NCBI GenBank assembly: GCA_031177735.1
Contig: JAPSKJ010000150.1
Span: 1-5,815 of the forward strand
Direction: 5' to 3'
DNA: 5,815 bases
Origin: Nocardioides sp.
GTDB lineage: Bacteria; Actinomycetota; Actinomycetes; Propionibacteriales; Nocardioidaceae
The translations under genes were made by a program, and so were the position numbers. A model generated the notes under the pieces. The model ran no database searches. It was not told the DNA's origin and saw nothing but the letters and a program-made list of their open reading frames with translations. This document shows positions 1 through 5,815 of this stretch, one piece after another (position 1 is the stretch's first letter; every line of letters begins with the position of its first letter).

Positions 1-248
1 CCGAGCGTGGCGTCGCTGTCGTCGAGCTGGGCGAAGTCCTGACCGGGCAGGCAGGCGCTGGCGAAGTTGTCACCGGCTCGCTCGAGCCGCTTCTCCATGC
101 CGGGTGTGCAGAAGGACGGGTCGTCGGTCGTGGAGTGCGAGGAGCCGTCGTGGGCGACGGCGGGGGCCGCGGCGAGGAGCCCGGCAGCGAGGAGCAGCCC
201 GGCCGCGATGCGTGCGTGCGGGCGGGGGCGGGGGATGGGAGATATCAA
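1..248 (-). CDS. Exported protein of unknown function, N-terminal part (runs off left edge)
   Basis: The first 82 residues are visible. I chose the TTG at 248 as start because a GGAAGG Shine-Dalgarno lies 9 bases upstream and no ATG or GTG precedes the signal peptide in this frame. The N-terminus is a classical Sec signal peptide: an Arg/Pro/His-rich n-region (about residues 7-13), a hydrophobic Ala/Leu core (about 15-30), and a probable signal-peptidase I site after Ala-Val-Ala near residue 32. The mature protein would begin His-Asp-Gly and then become polar. It has two cysteines, at about 47 and 66, in CTPGM and CLPGQDF contexts, which could form a disulfide outside the cell. It is divergent from the DUF305 lipoprotein gene, so the two may be co-regulated. 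The visible part has no domain I can name. From memory, LVIVD-repeat propeller proteins sometimes neighbour DUF305 genes and start like this, but that is a guess. Reality of the gene is fairly sure; function is unknown. Confidence 0.72.
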   Translation of the reverse strand, partial: MISPIPRPRPHARIAAGLLLAAGLLAAAPAVAHDGSSHSTTDDPSFCTPGMEKRLERAGDNFASACLPGQDFAQLDDSDATL

Positions 249-285
249 GGTGGAGCGCCTTCCGAGTAAGGGCCGAGCACCGGTG

Positions 286-314
286 TGGTCACCGTTGCCA
301 GTCCGTCGTACCGT
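286..314 (+). promoter_or_regulatory. Candidate promoter for the DUF305 lipoprotein gene
   Basis: A -35-like TGGTCA (286-291, 4 of 6 matches to TTGACA) is followed after 17 bases by a -10-like TACCGT (309-314, TAnnnT form). Transcription would start near 321 and leave a leader of about 65 bases. The -35 overlaps a small dyad (CGGTG-4-CACCG, 281-294). The match is weak and the call is only a candidate. I found no comparably placed boxes for the minus-strand gene. Confidence 0.3.
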
Positions 315-334
315 TTGCGACGCCGGTGGGTCAA

Positions 335-353
335 GGTCTGTCGCCGACAGATC
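335..353. promoter_or_regulatory. Perfect dyad, candidate operator in the divergent spacer
   Basis: TCTGTCG (337-343) and CGACAGA (345-351) are exact inverted repeats around a single central base. The symmetry extends to 335/353 if one G-T pair is allowed. The element lies 34 bases before the ATG of the DUF305 gene, just downstream of the candidate promoter, and is outside any coding frame I trust. A compact 15-base palindrome in a divergent spacer is typical of a dimeric repressor site. It is not a CIRCE, a LexA-type GAAC-N4-GTTC box or another operator I recognise. As RNA it could fold only after opening the tight loop, so a DNA-binding site is more likely than a terminator. Confidence 0.4.
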
Positions 354-385
354 GTCCACCGATTCCTTCTCGGGAGAGGCGATCC

Positions 386-1150
386 ATGTACGGAAGGCGT
401 TCTTCAAGCAGATATTTCCGGCCGGTTACGGCATTCGCCGCGGCGGCTGCCCTCGCGACAGCGCTGGCCGGATGCTCCGGCACGCAGCCTGGGGGCGACA
501 GCAGCGGTGACGGGTCGGACCGCCCCTCCGGCCACGGTGCCGCGGCGTCGACGACGCCGACCGCGCCAGCAGCGGACGGCCAGACCAGCGCGCCGATCCT
601 CGCCCCCGGCGCCCCCGGCGAGGAGGCCAGCACGATCGCGCCTGAGGACGTGCCGACCGGTGACCCGTGGAACCACACCGACGTGGCCTTCGTGCAGATG
701 ATGATCCCCCACCACGCGCAGGCGCTGGAGATGTCACGGCTCGCCCGCGAGCACGCGGCGAGCGCACGGGTGAAGACACTGGCCGCCCGGATCGAGGGCG
801 CCCAGGGACCGGAGATCCTCGCGATGGCCGCCTGGCTCCAGGCCAAGGGCATGGAGGTGCCGAAGGCGGCGGAGGACCCGTCGGCCTACGACCACGGTGC
901 CCACGGGCACCAGGAGATGGCGGGGATGCTCACCGCGGACCAGATGGCAGCGCTCGCGGCGGCGCGGGGCCGGACGTTCGACCGCCTCTTCCTCGAAGGG
1001 ATGATCGGCCACCACGAGGGTGCGCTGGCGATGGCGGAGTCGGTCGTCGTGGGCGGCAGCGACGCGCAGGCGATCGAGATGGCGAACGACGTCATCGCCA
1101 GCCAGTCCGCCGAGATCGCGATCATGCGCGAGATGCTCGCCGAGCGCTGA
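386..1150 (+). CDS. DUF305 domain-containing lipoprotein
   Basis: 254 residues from the ATG at 386, chosen because GGGAGAGG (372-379) lies 6 bases upstream and because this start gives a clean lipoprotein signal peptide. The open frame continues upstream without such support. Basic residues at 4-12 are followed by an Ala-rich core and the lipobox Leu-Ala-Gly-Cys (27-30), so Cys30 should be lipid-modified and the protein anchored outside the membrane. Residues 31-95 are a flexible Gly/Ser/Pro/Thr linker. From about 97 comes the DUF305 fold (ferritin-like helical bundle), with MMIPHH at 105-110, MIGHH at 206-210 and a closing Gln-Ser-Ala-Glu-Ile segment near 240. A His-rich DHGAHGH (169-175) lies between the two halves. 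The family's exact role is not settled; the paired histidines and many Met residues suggest metal (copper) binding, which is inference. It is convergent with groL and divergent from another exported protein. Confidence 0.93.
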   Translation: MYGRRSSSRYFRPVTAFAAAAALATALAGCSGTQPGGDSSGDGSDRPSGHGAAASTTPTAPAADGQTSAPILAPGAPGEEASTIAPEDVPTGDPWNHTDVAFVQMMIPHHAQALEMSRLAREHAASARVKTLAARIEGAQGPEILAMAAWLQAKGMEVPKAAEDPSAYDHGAHGHQEMAGMLTADQMAALAAARGRTFDRLFLEGMIGHHEGALAMAESVVVGGSDAQAIEMANDVIASQSAEIAIMREMLAER

Positions 1151-1174
1151 GGACGCGACCGCCCACCCCGGAAG

Positions 1175-1221
1175 ATGCGAAGCGGGCCCGAGCGCCGAAG
1201 CGCCCGGGCCCGCTGTCGCAT
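1175..1221. terminator. Shared bidirectional stem-loop terminator between DUF305 gene and groL
   Basis: A 15-base arm (1181-1195) pairs with 1200-1214, with one A-C mismatch and a 4-base CGAA loop. After a single bulged G (1215), ATGCGA (1175-1180) pairs with TCGCAT (1216-1221), so about 20 pairs form in all. It begins 25 bases after the DUF305 stop and ends 15 bases before the groL stop codon, so it can serve both convergent genes. There is no T-run on either side, which is common for actinobacterial terminators. Confidence 0.8.
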
Positions 1222-1235
1222 GCGGTGTGGTGCGG

Positions 1236-2855
<1,620 letters not shown>

Positions 2856-2931
2856 GACTCTCCTCCGGTCTCGACGCGGGCTCGCCTTGCGGCTCGCCCG
2901 GCTCGACCAACGATGTGGTGTGAAGCGGGCG

Positions 2932-2976
2932 GGACGTCACACGGACGGCGGCAGTGCAGCCGCCCGCGTGACGTCC
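2932..2976 (-). other. Stem-loop in the groES-groL intercistronic spacer
   Basis: The 131 bases between the groES stop and the groL start contain an outer 9-base perfect stem, GGACGTCAC (2932-2940) with GTGACGTCC (2968-2976). An inner 6-base stem, GGCGGC (2947-2952) with GCCGCC (2959-2964), encloses a 6-base loop. A 6-by-3 internal loop separates the two. There is no T-run. In the transcript it begins about 10 bases after groES, so it could be a partial terminator, a 3' stabiliser of groES mRNA or a processing site that sets the GroES to GroEL ratio. The structure is seen; the role is inferred. Confidence 0.5.
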
Positions 2977-2986
2977 GCGGGGTGGG

Positions 2987-3280
2987 TCAGGAAACGACGG
3001 CGAGGATGTCGCGGGCGGAGAGGATGAGGTACTCGTTGCCGGAGTACTTCACCTCGGTGCCGCCGTACTTGCTGTAGATGACCTTGTCACCCACTGCGAC
3101 GTCGAGCGGGACGCGGTTGCCGTGGTCGTCGATGCGACCCGGGCCGACGGCCAGGACCTCGCCCTCCTGCGGCTTCTCCTTGGCGGTGTCCGGGATGACC
3201 AGGCCGGATGCGGTGGTCTGCTCGGCCTCGAGCGGCTTCACCAGGATGCGGTCCTCGAGGGGCTTGATGTTGACCGACAC
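2987..3280 (-). CDS. groES: Co-chaperonin GroES (Hsp10)
   Basis: 97 residues. GroES is the heptameric lid that closes the GroEL cavity during the ATP cycle. The protein starts SVNIKPLEDRILVKP after the initiator, the family's N-terminal signature. It carries the mobile loop with its Ile-Pro motif (TTASGLVIPDTAKEKP, about 22-37), the GEVLAVGPGR strand (about 40-49), the roof and barrel segment VGDKVIYSKYGGTEVK, and the usual ending YLILSARDILAVV. I chose the GTG at 3280 because GGAGG (3289-3293) lies 8 bases upstream and it gives the standard actinobacterial length. An in-frame GTG at 3295 would add five residues (MEVDI) but overlaps the Shine-Dalgarno itself. It is the first gene of the operon with groL, under CIRCE control, with a leader of about 130 bases if the proposed promoter is correct. 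Confidence 0.97.
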   Translation of the reverse strand: MSVNIKPLEDRILVKPLEAEQTTASGLVIPDTAKEKPQEGEVLAVGPGRIDDHGNRVPLDVAVGDKVIYSKYGGTEVKYSGNEYLILSARDILAVVS

Positions 3281-3288
3281 GATGTCGA

Positions 3289-3293
3289 CCTCC
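3289..3293 (-). promoter_or_regulatory. Ribosome binding site that fixes the groES start
   Basis: GGAGG on the minus strand, 8 bases before the GTG at 3280. Using the upstream GTG at 3295 would leave no Shine-Dalgarno at a workable distance, so the shorter GroES is preferred. Confidence 0.8.
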
Positions 3294-3385
3294 ACTTATC
3301 TAAGCTGGTTAGGGGCGTAGTTCAGGACGCGCCGCCGCATGTGCCTCCAGCGCCGTCGCGGGGGTCGCCCTCGGCTCGGCAAGCG

Positions 3386-3412
3386 CTGGCACACTCGCAT
3401 GGAGAGTGCCAA
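3386..3412. promoter_or_regulatory. Second, degenerate CIRCE-like dyad upstream of groES
   Basis: CTGGCACAC, nine bases, then GAGTGCCAA. The right arm is an exact TTGGCACTC-type half-site (3404-3412). The left arm (3386-3394) matches its complement at 7 of 9 positions. The spacing is that of CIRCE, and the element ends 8 bases from the perfect site. It spans the transcription start proposed for groES, so HrcA bound here could block initiation. It could be a weaker HrcA site or a decayed duplicate. Confidence 0.6.
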
Positions 3413-3417
3413 ATCAG

Positions 3418-3446
3418 ACGTTAGCACTCACCTGTCCGGAGTGCTA
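3418..3446 (-). promoter_or_regulatory. Candidate groESL promoter embedded in CIRCE
   Basis: On the minus strand TAGCAC (3446-3441) and TAACGT (3423-3418) are 17 bases apart. The -10 has the conserved TA at positions 1-2 and T at position 6; the -35 is poor. The start would fall near 3411. The boxes coincide with the two CIRCE arms, which is the arrangement expected if HrcA binding directly competes with RNA polymerase. Confidence 0.5.
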
Positions 3447-3447
3447 G
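3421..3447. promoter_or_regulatory. CIRCE element (HrcA operator)
   Basis: TTAGCACTC (3421-3429), nine bases, then GAGTGCTAG (3439-3447). This matches the CIRCE consensus TTAGCACTC-N9-GAGTGCTAA at 17 of 18 arm positions, the last base being the only difference. CIRCE is bound by the heat-shock repressor HrcA and is typical of groE and dnaK operons. It lies 140 bases before the groES start on one side and 50 bases before the methyltransferase start on the other, so it could affect both divergent genes. Confidence 0.96.
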
Positions 3448-3485
3448 GGAGGGGCGGGCGCCGGCTGCTCCTGACCGGTCACTGC

Positions 3486-3490
3486 GAGGA
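3486..3490 (+). promoter_or_regulatory. Ribosome binding site that fixes the methyltransferase start
   Basis: GAGGA, 7 bases before the GTG at 3498. It supports this start over the in-frame ATG at 3339, which would place the CIRCE and the groES promoter inside the coding region. Confidence 0.7.
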
Positions 3491-3497
3491 TCTAGGA

Positions 3498-4664
3498 GTG
3501 GACCTCGATGCCTTCACCTGGCTCCTGACCGACCAGGGCCAGCGCCTGCTGACCCGCGCGAGCGAGCTCGAGGACCTCGAGCCGCTGCAGGCGCAGACGG
3601 TCCTGCGGCGCGAGTGGGAGCCGGCCCATGTCGCCGCTGCACTCACCCAGGTCGAGCTGCGCCGCCGCGGGGCGGCCAAGTTCGACGACCTCGCCGCGCG
3701 GATGTACTTCACCCCCGACGGGCTCGAGCAGGCCACCCGGCTCGCCGTCGCCGAGCACCGGGCGGCACGGTTGGCCGCCTTTCGCGCCGCCAGCCTGATC
3801 GACCTCGGCTGCGGCATCGGCGGTGACCTGCTCGCGGCCGCGCGGGTGGGTCTCGTCGCGGCCGGCGTCGACCTCGACCCGGTGCGGGTGGCCGTCGCGC
3901 GGGCGAACCTGGCCGCGCTCGAGCTCGGCGGGGCGGTCGAGGTGGCCGACGCGACCAGCGTCGACCACTCCCCCTTCGACGTCGCCTTCGCGGACCCGGC
4001 CCGGCGCGGCGCCCGTGGACGGGTCTTCGACGTCGACGGGTGGACGCCGCCGTGGAGCTTCGTGGAGTCGCTGCTGCGCCGTGACGCGTGCGTGAAGGTG
4101 GCCCCCGGCATCCCCCACGACCTCGTCCCCGAGGGCGTGGAGGCCGAGTGGGTCTCCGACCGCGGGGAGGTCAAGGAGGCGGCGCTGTGGTCGGGCCGGC
4201 TCGCGACGGTGCGACGCCGGGCGACCGTCATCGCCGCCAAGGGCCTGGCCACCCTGACCGACGAGGACCTGCCGGACGGGGGCGCTCCGGTGCGGCCGGT
4301 GGGCGAGTTCCTCTACGAGCCGGACGGCGCGGTGATCCGGGCCGGGCTGGTGGCCGCCGTCGCCGCGGGGGTCGGCGGTGGCCTCGTCGACGAGCACATC
4401 GCCTACGTCACCTCCGATGAGTCCTTCCGCACGCCCTTCGCCCGCGGCTACCGGGTGCTCGAGGAGCTGCCCCACCGCGAGCGCGCCCTGCGCGCCGCGC
4501 TCCGGGAGCGAGGAGTGGGCCGGCTGACCATCAAGAAGCGGGGCGTCTCGGTCGTCCCCGAGCAGCTGCGCCGCTCGCTCGCGCTGGCCGGCCCCAACGA
4601 GGCCACCATCGTGCTGACCCGGGTCGCCGGCGAGGGGGCGTGCTTCCTGGTGCAGCCGTTCTAG
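3498..4664 (+). CDS. Class I SAM-dependent methyltransferase, THUMP-like domain family
   Basis: 388 residues from GTG 3498, which has a Shine-Dalgarno and leaves the CIRCE outside the gene. Layout: an N-terminal helical region (1-95) with KFDDLAARMYFTPDGLEQAT (61-80); then a Rossmann methyltransferase core with motif I LIDLGCGIGGD (100-110), the acidic residue that holds the SAM ribose in GVDLDP (123-128), an Asp-Ala-Thr after the third strand (151-153), and the active-site-like DPARR (166-170). The C-terminal part (about 320-388), with VGRLTIKKRGV and an ending VLTRVAGEGACFLVQPF, is the THUMP-like domain. THUMP domains bind RNA and the tsaD gene lies nearby, so a tRNA or rRNA substrate is plausible, but no reaction has been established for this family as far as I know. 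The gene is divergent from groES. I see no clear promoter of its own. Confidence 0.88.
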   Translation: MDLDAFTWLLTDQGQRLLTRASELEDLEPLQAQTVLRREWEPAHVAAALTQVELRRRGAAKFDDLAARMYFTPDGLEQATRLAVAEHRAARLAAFRAASLIDLGCGIGGDLLAAARVGLVAAGVDLDPVRVAVARANLAALELGGAVEVADATSVDHSPFDVAFADPARRGARGRVFDVDGWTPPWSFVESLLRRDACVKVAPGIPHDLVPEGVEAEWVSDRGEVKEAALWSGRLATVRRRATVIAAKGLATLTDEDLPDGGAPVRPVGEFLYEPDGAVIRAGLVAAVAAGVGGGLVDEHIAYVTSDESFRTPFARGYRVLEELPHRERALRAALRERGVGRLTIKKRGVSVVPEQLRRSLALAGPNEATIVLTRVAGEGACFLVQPF

Positions 4665-4755
4665 GAGCGGGGCGCCGGCACCGGCGTACCTCCTCGCCCG
4701 TCAGGCCGCCCAGCAGGCGCAGGATCGGCATCGATTGGGCCGTGCTGCTCCCATG

Positions 4756-4793
4756 GCTTGCGGGTCGGCAACAGGTGTTCCCGACTCGCAAGC
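4756..4793. other. Strong inverted repeat in the spacer after the methyltransferase gene
   Basis: A 13-base arm (4756-4768) pairs with 4781-4793, perfect apart from one G-T pair, around a 12-base loop that itself contains AAC/GTT. It starts 91 bases after the methyltransferase stop and ends 96 bases before the next start codon. There is no T-run. It may be a distal terminator for the methyltransferase, or an operator for the unknown gene downstream. A small hairpin right after the stop (4673-4686) is weaker, so this one is the better terminator candidate. The rest of this 225-base spacer shows nothing else except the -10 box near its end. Confidence 0.6.
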
Positions 4794-4877
4794 GCTGCGA
4801 GCCGAGCCAGGCCCGGCCTGCGCCTGATCCTCCACAGGTTCCACGACCCACCGGGCGCGCCACGGGTTGGATCGACC

Positions 4878-4883
4878 TAGCGT
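4878..4883 (+). promoter_or_regulatory. -10 box of a probable leaderless promoter
   Basis: TAGCGT (TAnnnT form) ends 6 bases before the ATG at 4890, so transcription would begin at or next to the A of the start codon. No Shine-Dalgarno precedes that ATG. This is the usual picture of a leaderless actinobacterial mRNA. I see no convincing -35 about 17 bases upstream. Confidence 0.5.
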
Positions 4884-4889
4884 CGGCGC

Positions 4890-5513
4890 ATGCTGATCAC
4901 TGGTCGTGAGGCGACTTCGCTGGTGGGCCTTGCCGGCACGCGCGGCCGACTGGCCTATGAGGCACTGCGTTGCGGGCTGGCCGGAGAGCCGGTCGAGACA
5001 CCGGCCGCCCATCTCTACGACCATGCGCGGGTGGTGGCCCTGGCCGGCCGCCCCACGCTCACGGAGGTCGACCTGGACGAGCGTTTCCCACACGGCGTCT
5101 TCATCGCCCGCCGCAGTGTCCACGTCGACGCGACGTTCGAGGAGCAGGCGGCGGTCCTGGCGCCCCGCTGGCGACTGGGGATGGTTCATCCGGTGATGAT
5201 CCGCACGCGCGCGCAGGACCACGGCGCCGTGCCGATGCTCGCCACTGTCGCCGGCTTCGTGGTCGCCGGCGCCGACATCATCGGCGCGGCAGCGACGAGC
5301 GACGGGACGACCACGCTCAGACTCCAGCCACCCGGGCCCTGGTTCGCCGACGCCCGGGAGACCCGGATCCCTGCTGGAGCTGGTCGCCCGTACGTGATTC
5401 GTGGCTGGCCCTCCCTCGGCGGCCACCGGGACCCCGCGTGGGGCAGCGCCGCCTGGGACGGCACCGTCGACCGCGGAGCCGAGCGCCGGACGCTCAGACC
5501 AGGACCGAGGTGA
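4890..5513 (+). CDS. Conserved-looking protein of unknown function, 207 aa
   Basis: I do not recognise the family with certainty. Codon use is strongly GC-ending through most of the gene, and the frame stays open for 207 codons, so it is probably real. There is no signal peptide. Residues 1-55 (MLITGREATSLVGLAG, then LAYEALRCGLAGEPVETPAAHLYD and VVALAGRP) look like a small helical module resembling a helix-turn-helix or excisionase-like fold, with the LYD...RP ending I associate with some actinobacterial hypothetical proteins. That assignment is weak. Residues 60-140 are a mixed region rich in Val, His and Arg, with a short hydrophobic stretch AGFVVAGADIIGAAA near 123-137 that is too polar for a clear membrane helix. 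The last 50 residues are Gly, Pro, Trp and Arg rich with less typical codons. The mRNA is probably leaderless. The tail overlaps the 3' end of tsaD by 20 bases. Confidence 0.7.
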   Translation: MLITGREATSLVGLAGTRGRLAYEALRCGLAGEPVETPAAHLYDHARVVALAGRPTLTEVDLDERFPHGVFIARRSVHVDATFEEQAAVLAPRWRLGMVHPVMIRTRAQDHGAVPMLATVAGFVVAGADIIGAAATSDGTTTLRLQPPGPWFADARETRIPAGAGRPYVIRGWPSLGGHRDPAWGSAAWDGTVDRGAERRTLRPGPR

Positions 5514-5815
5514 CCGGCTGGGAGGAGTCGGCGGGCAGGTCGAGCGCCGAGGGGGTGCGCCCGCGGCGCACCATCTCCGACCCGAGCGCTGCCACCATCG
5601 CCCCGTTGTCGGTGCACAGCCCCGGCCGCGGCACCCGCACCCGGATGCCGAGGTCGGCGGCCCGCGACTCGGCCAGCGCCCGCAGCCTCGAGTTCGCCGC
5701 CACACCGCCGCCGATGATCAGGTCCTCGATGCCCTCGGAGTGCGCGGCGTCGAGCGCCTTGCGCACCAGCACGTCGCACACCGCCTCCTGGAAGGACGCC
5801 GCGACGTCGGCGACC
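5494..5815 (-). CDS. tsaD: tRNA N6-adenosine threonylcarbamoyltransferase TsaD, C-terminal part (start lies beyond right edge)
   Basis: The last 106 residues and the stop are visible. TsaD (also Gcp, YgjD or Kae1) moves the threonylcarbamoyl group from threonylcarbamoyl-AMP to A37 of tRNAs reading ANN codons, making t6A, together with TsaB and TsaE in the cytoplasm. The fragment begins VADVAASFQEAVCDVL, followed by the nucleotide-binding IIGGGVAANSRLR. Next comes RVRVPRPGLCTDNGAMVAALG, whose Asp in CTDN corresponds to the metal ligand Asp300 of E. coli. It ends with the actinobacterial-type tail RRGRTPSALDLPADSSQPVTSVLV. The metal-binding His-x3-His motif would be upstream, outside the window. 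The gene runs in the same direction as groES and groL, as in mycobacteria, but two opposite-strand genes intervene. No terminator is seen at its end, where it overlaps the convergent gene. Confidence 0.97.
   Translation of the reverse strand, partial: VADVAASFQEAVCDVLVRKALDAAHSEGIEDLIIGGGVAANSRLRALAESRAADLGIRVRVPRPGLCTDNGAMVAALGSEMVRRGRTPSALDLPADSSQPVTSVLV

Noticed and set aside
278..294. Small dyads CACCGGTG and CGGTG-4-CACCG upstream of DUF305
   Set aside because: Arms of four to five bases are common by chance in GC-rich DNA; mentioned only as overlapping the weak -35.
104..385. Upstream extension of the DUF305 reading frame
   Set aside because: It would cover the divergent gene's signal peptide and the promoter region, and would bury the lipoprotein signal; the ATG at 386 has a good Shine-Dalgarno.
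3339..3497. Upstream extension of the methyltransferase to ATG 3339
   Set aside because: It would place both CIRCE dyads inside the coding region, and GTG 3498 has a Shine-Dalgarno and gives a natural N-terminus.
4673..4686. Small CGCCGG/CCGGCG hairpin right after the methyltransferase stop
   Set aside because: Only five or six pairs with a very tight loop and no T-run; such repeats are expected by chance in this base composition.
4701..5705. A 334-codon minus-strand open frame across the unknown gene and tsaD
   Set aside because: It overlaps the clear tsaD frame in another register and has the Arg/Pro/Gly composition of a shadow frame; the plus-strand gene at 4890 has better codons and a promoter.

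Overview
The window is GC-rich DNA (roughly 70% by eye) with strongly GC-ending codons, TTG and GTG starts, TAnnnT-type -10 boxes and stem-loop terminators without a T-run. Together with the protein sequences, especially the 97-residue GroES and the His-tailed GroEL, this points to an actinobacterium. A Nocardioides-like (Propionibacteriales) host is possible, but that is an impression only. All of it looks like ordinary chromosome: I see no insertion sequence, CRISPR array, rRNA or tRNA gene, prophage gene or attachment site.

Left part (1-1235): a divergent pair of exported proteins shares a 137-base control region. On the minus strand is the N-terminal part of a secreted protein that runs off the left edge. 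On the plus strand is a DUF305 lipoprotein with the paired-histidine motifs of that family. The spacer carries a weak candidate promoter and a clear dyad that could be an operator. The DUF305 gene and groL are convergent and share one long GC hairpin, probably a two-way terminator.

Centre (1236-3497): the groES-groL chaperonin operon is read on the minus strand. A textbook CIRCE element (HrcA operator) and a second, degenerate CIRCE-like dyad lie over the likely promoter, so heat-inducible HrcA repression is expected. GroES and GroEL are the co-chaperonin lid and the folding chamber of one machine. GroEL ends in alternating Gly-His instead of the Gly-Gly-Met tail. A stem-loop lies between the two genes.

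Right part (3498-5815): a plus-strand class I SAM-dependent methyltransferase of the THUMP-like family is divergent from groES and starts 51 bases past the CIRCE. A 225-base spacer with a strong inverted repeat follows, then a probably leaderless 207-residue protein of unknown function. The window ends in the C-terminal part of tsaD (tRNA t6A synthesis) on the minus strand, which overlaps the unknown gene tail to tail by 20 bases. The tsaD-groES-groL order on one strand matches Mycobacterium tuberculosis, but here two opposite-strand genes sit between tsaD and groES.

I find no convincing undescribed multi-gene system. The points most worth checking are the dyad upstream of DUF305, the two-operator arrangement at groES and its possible effect on the methyltransferase, the alternative hairpins before the unknown gene, and that gene itself.
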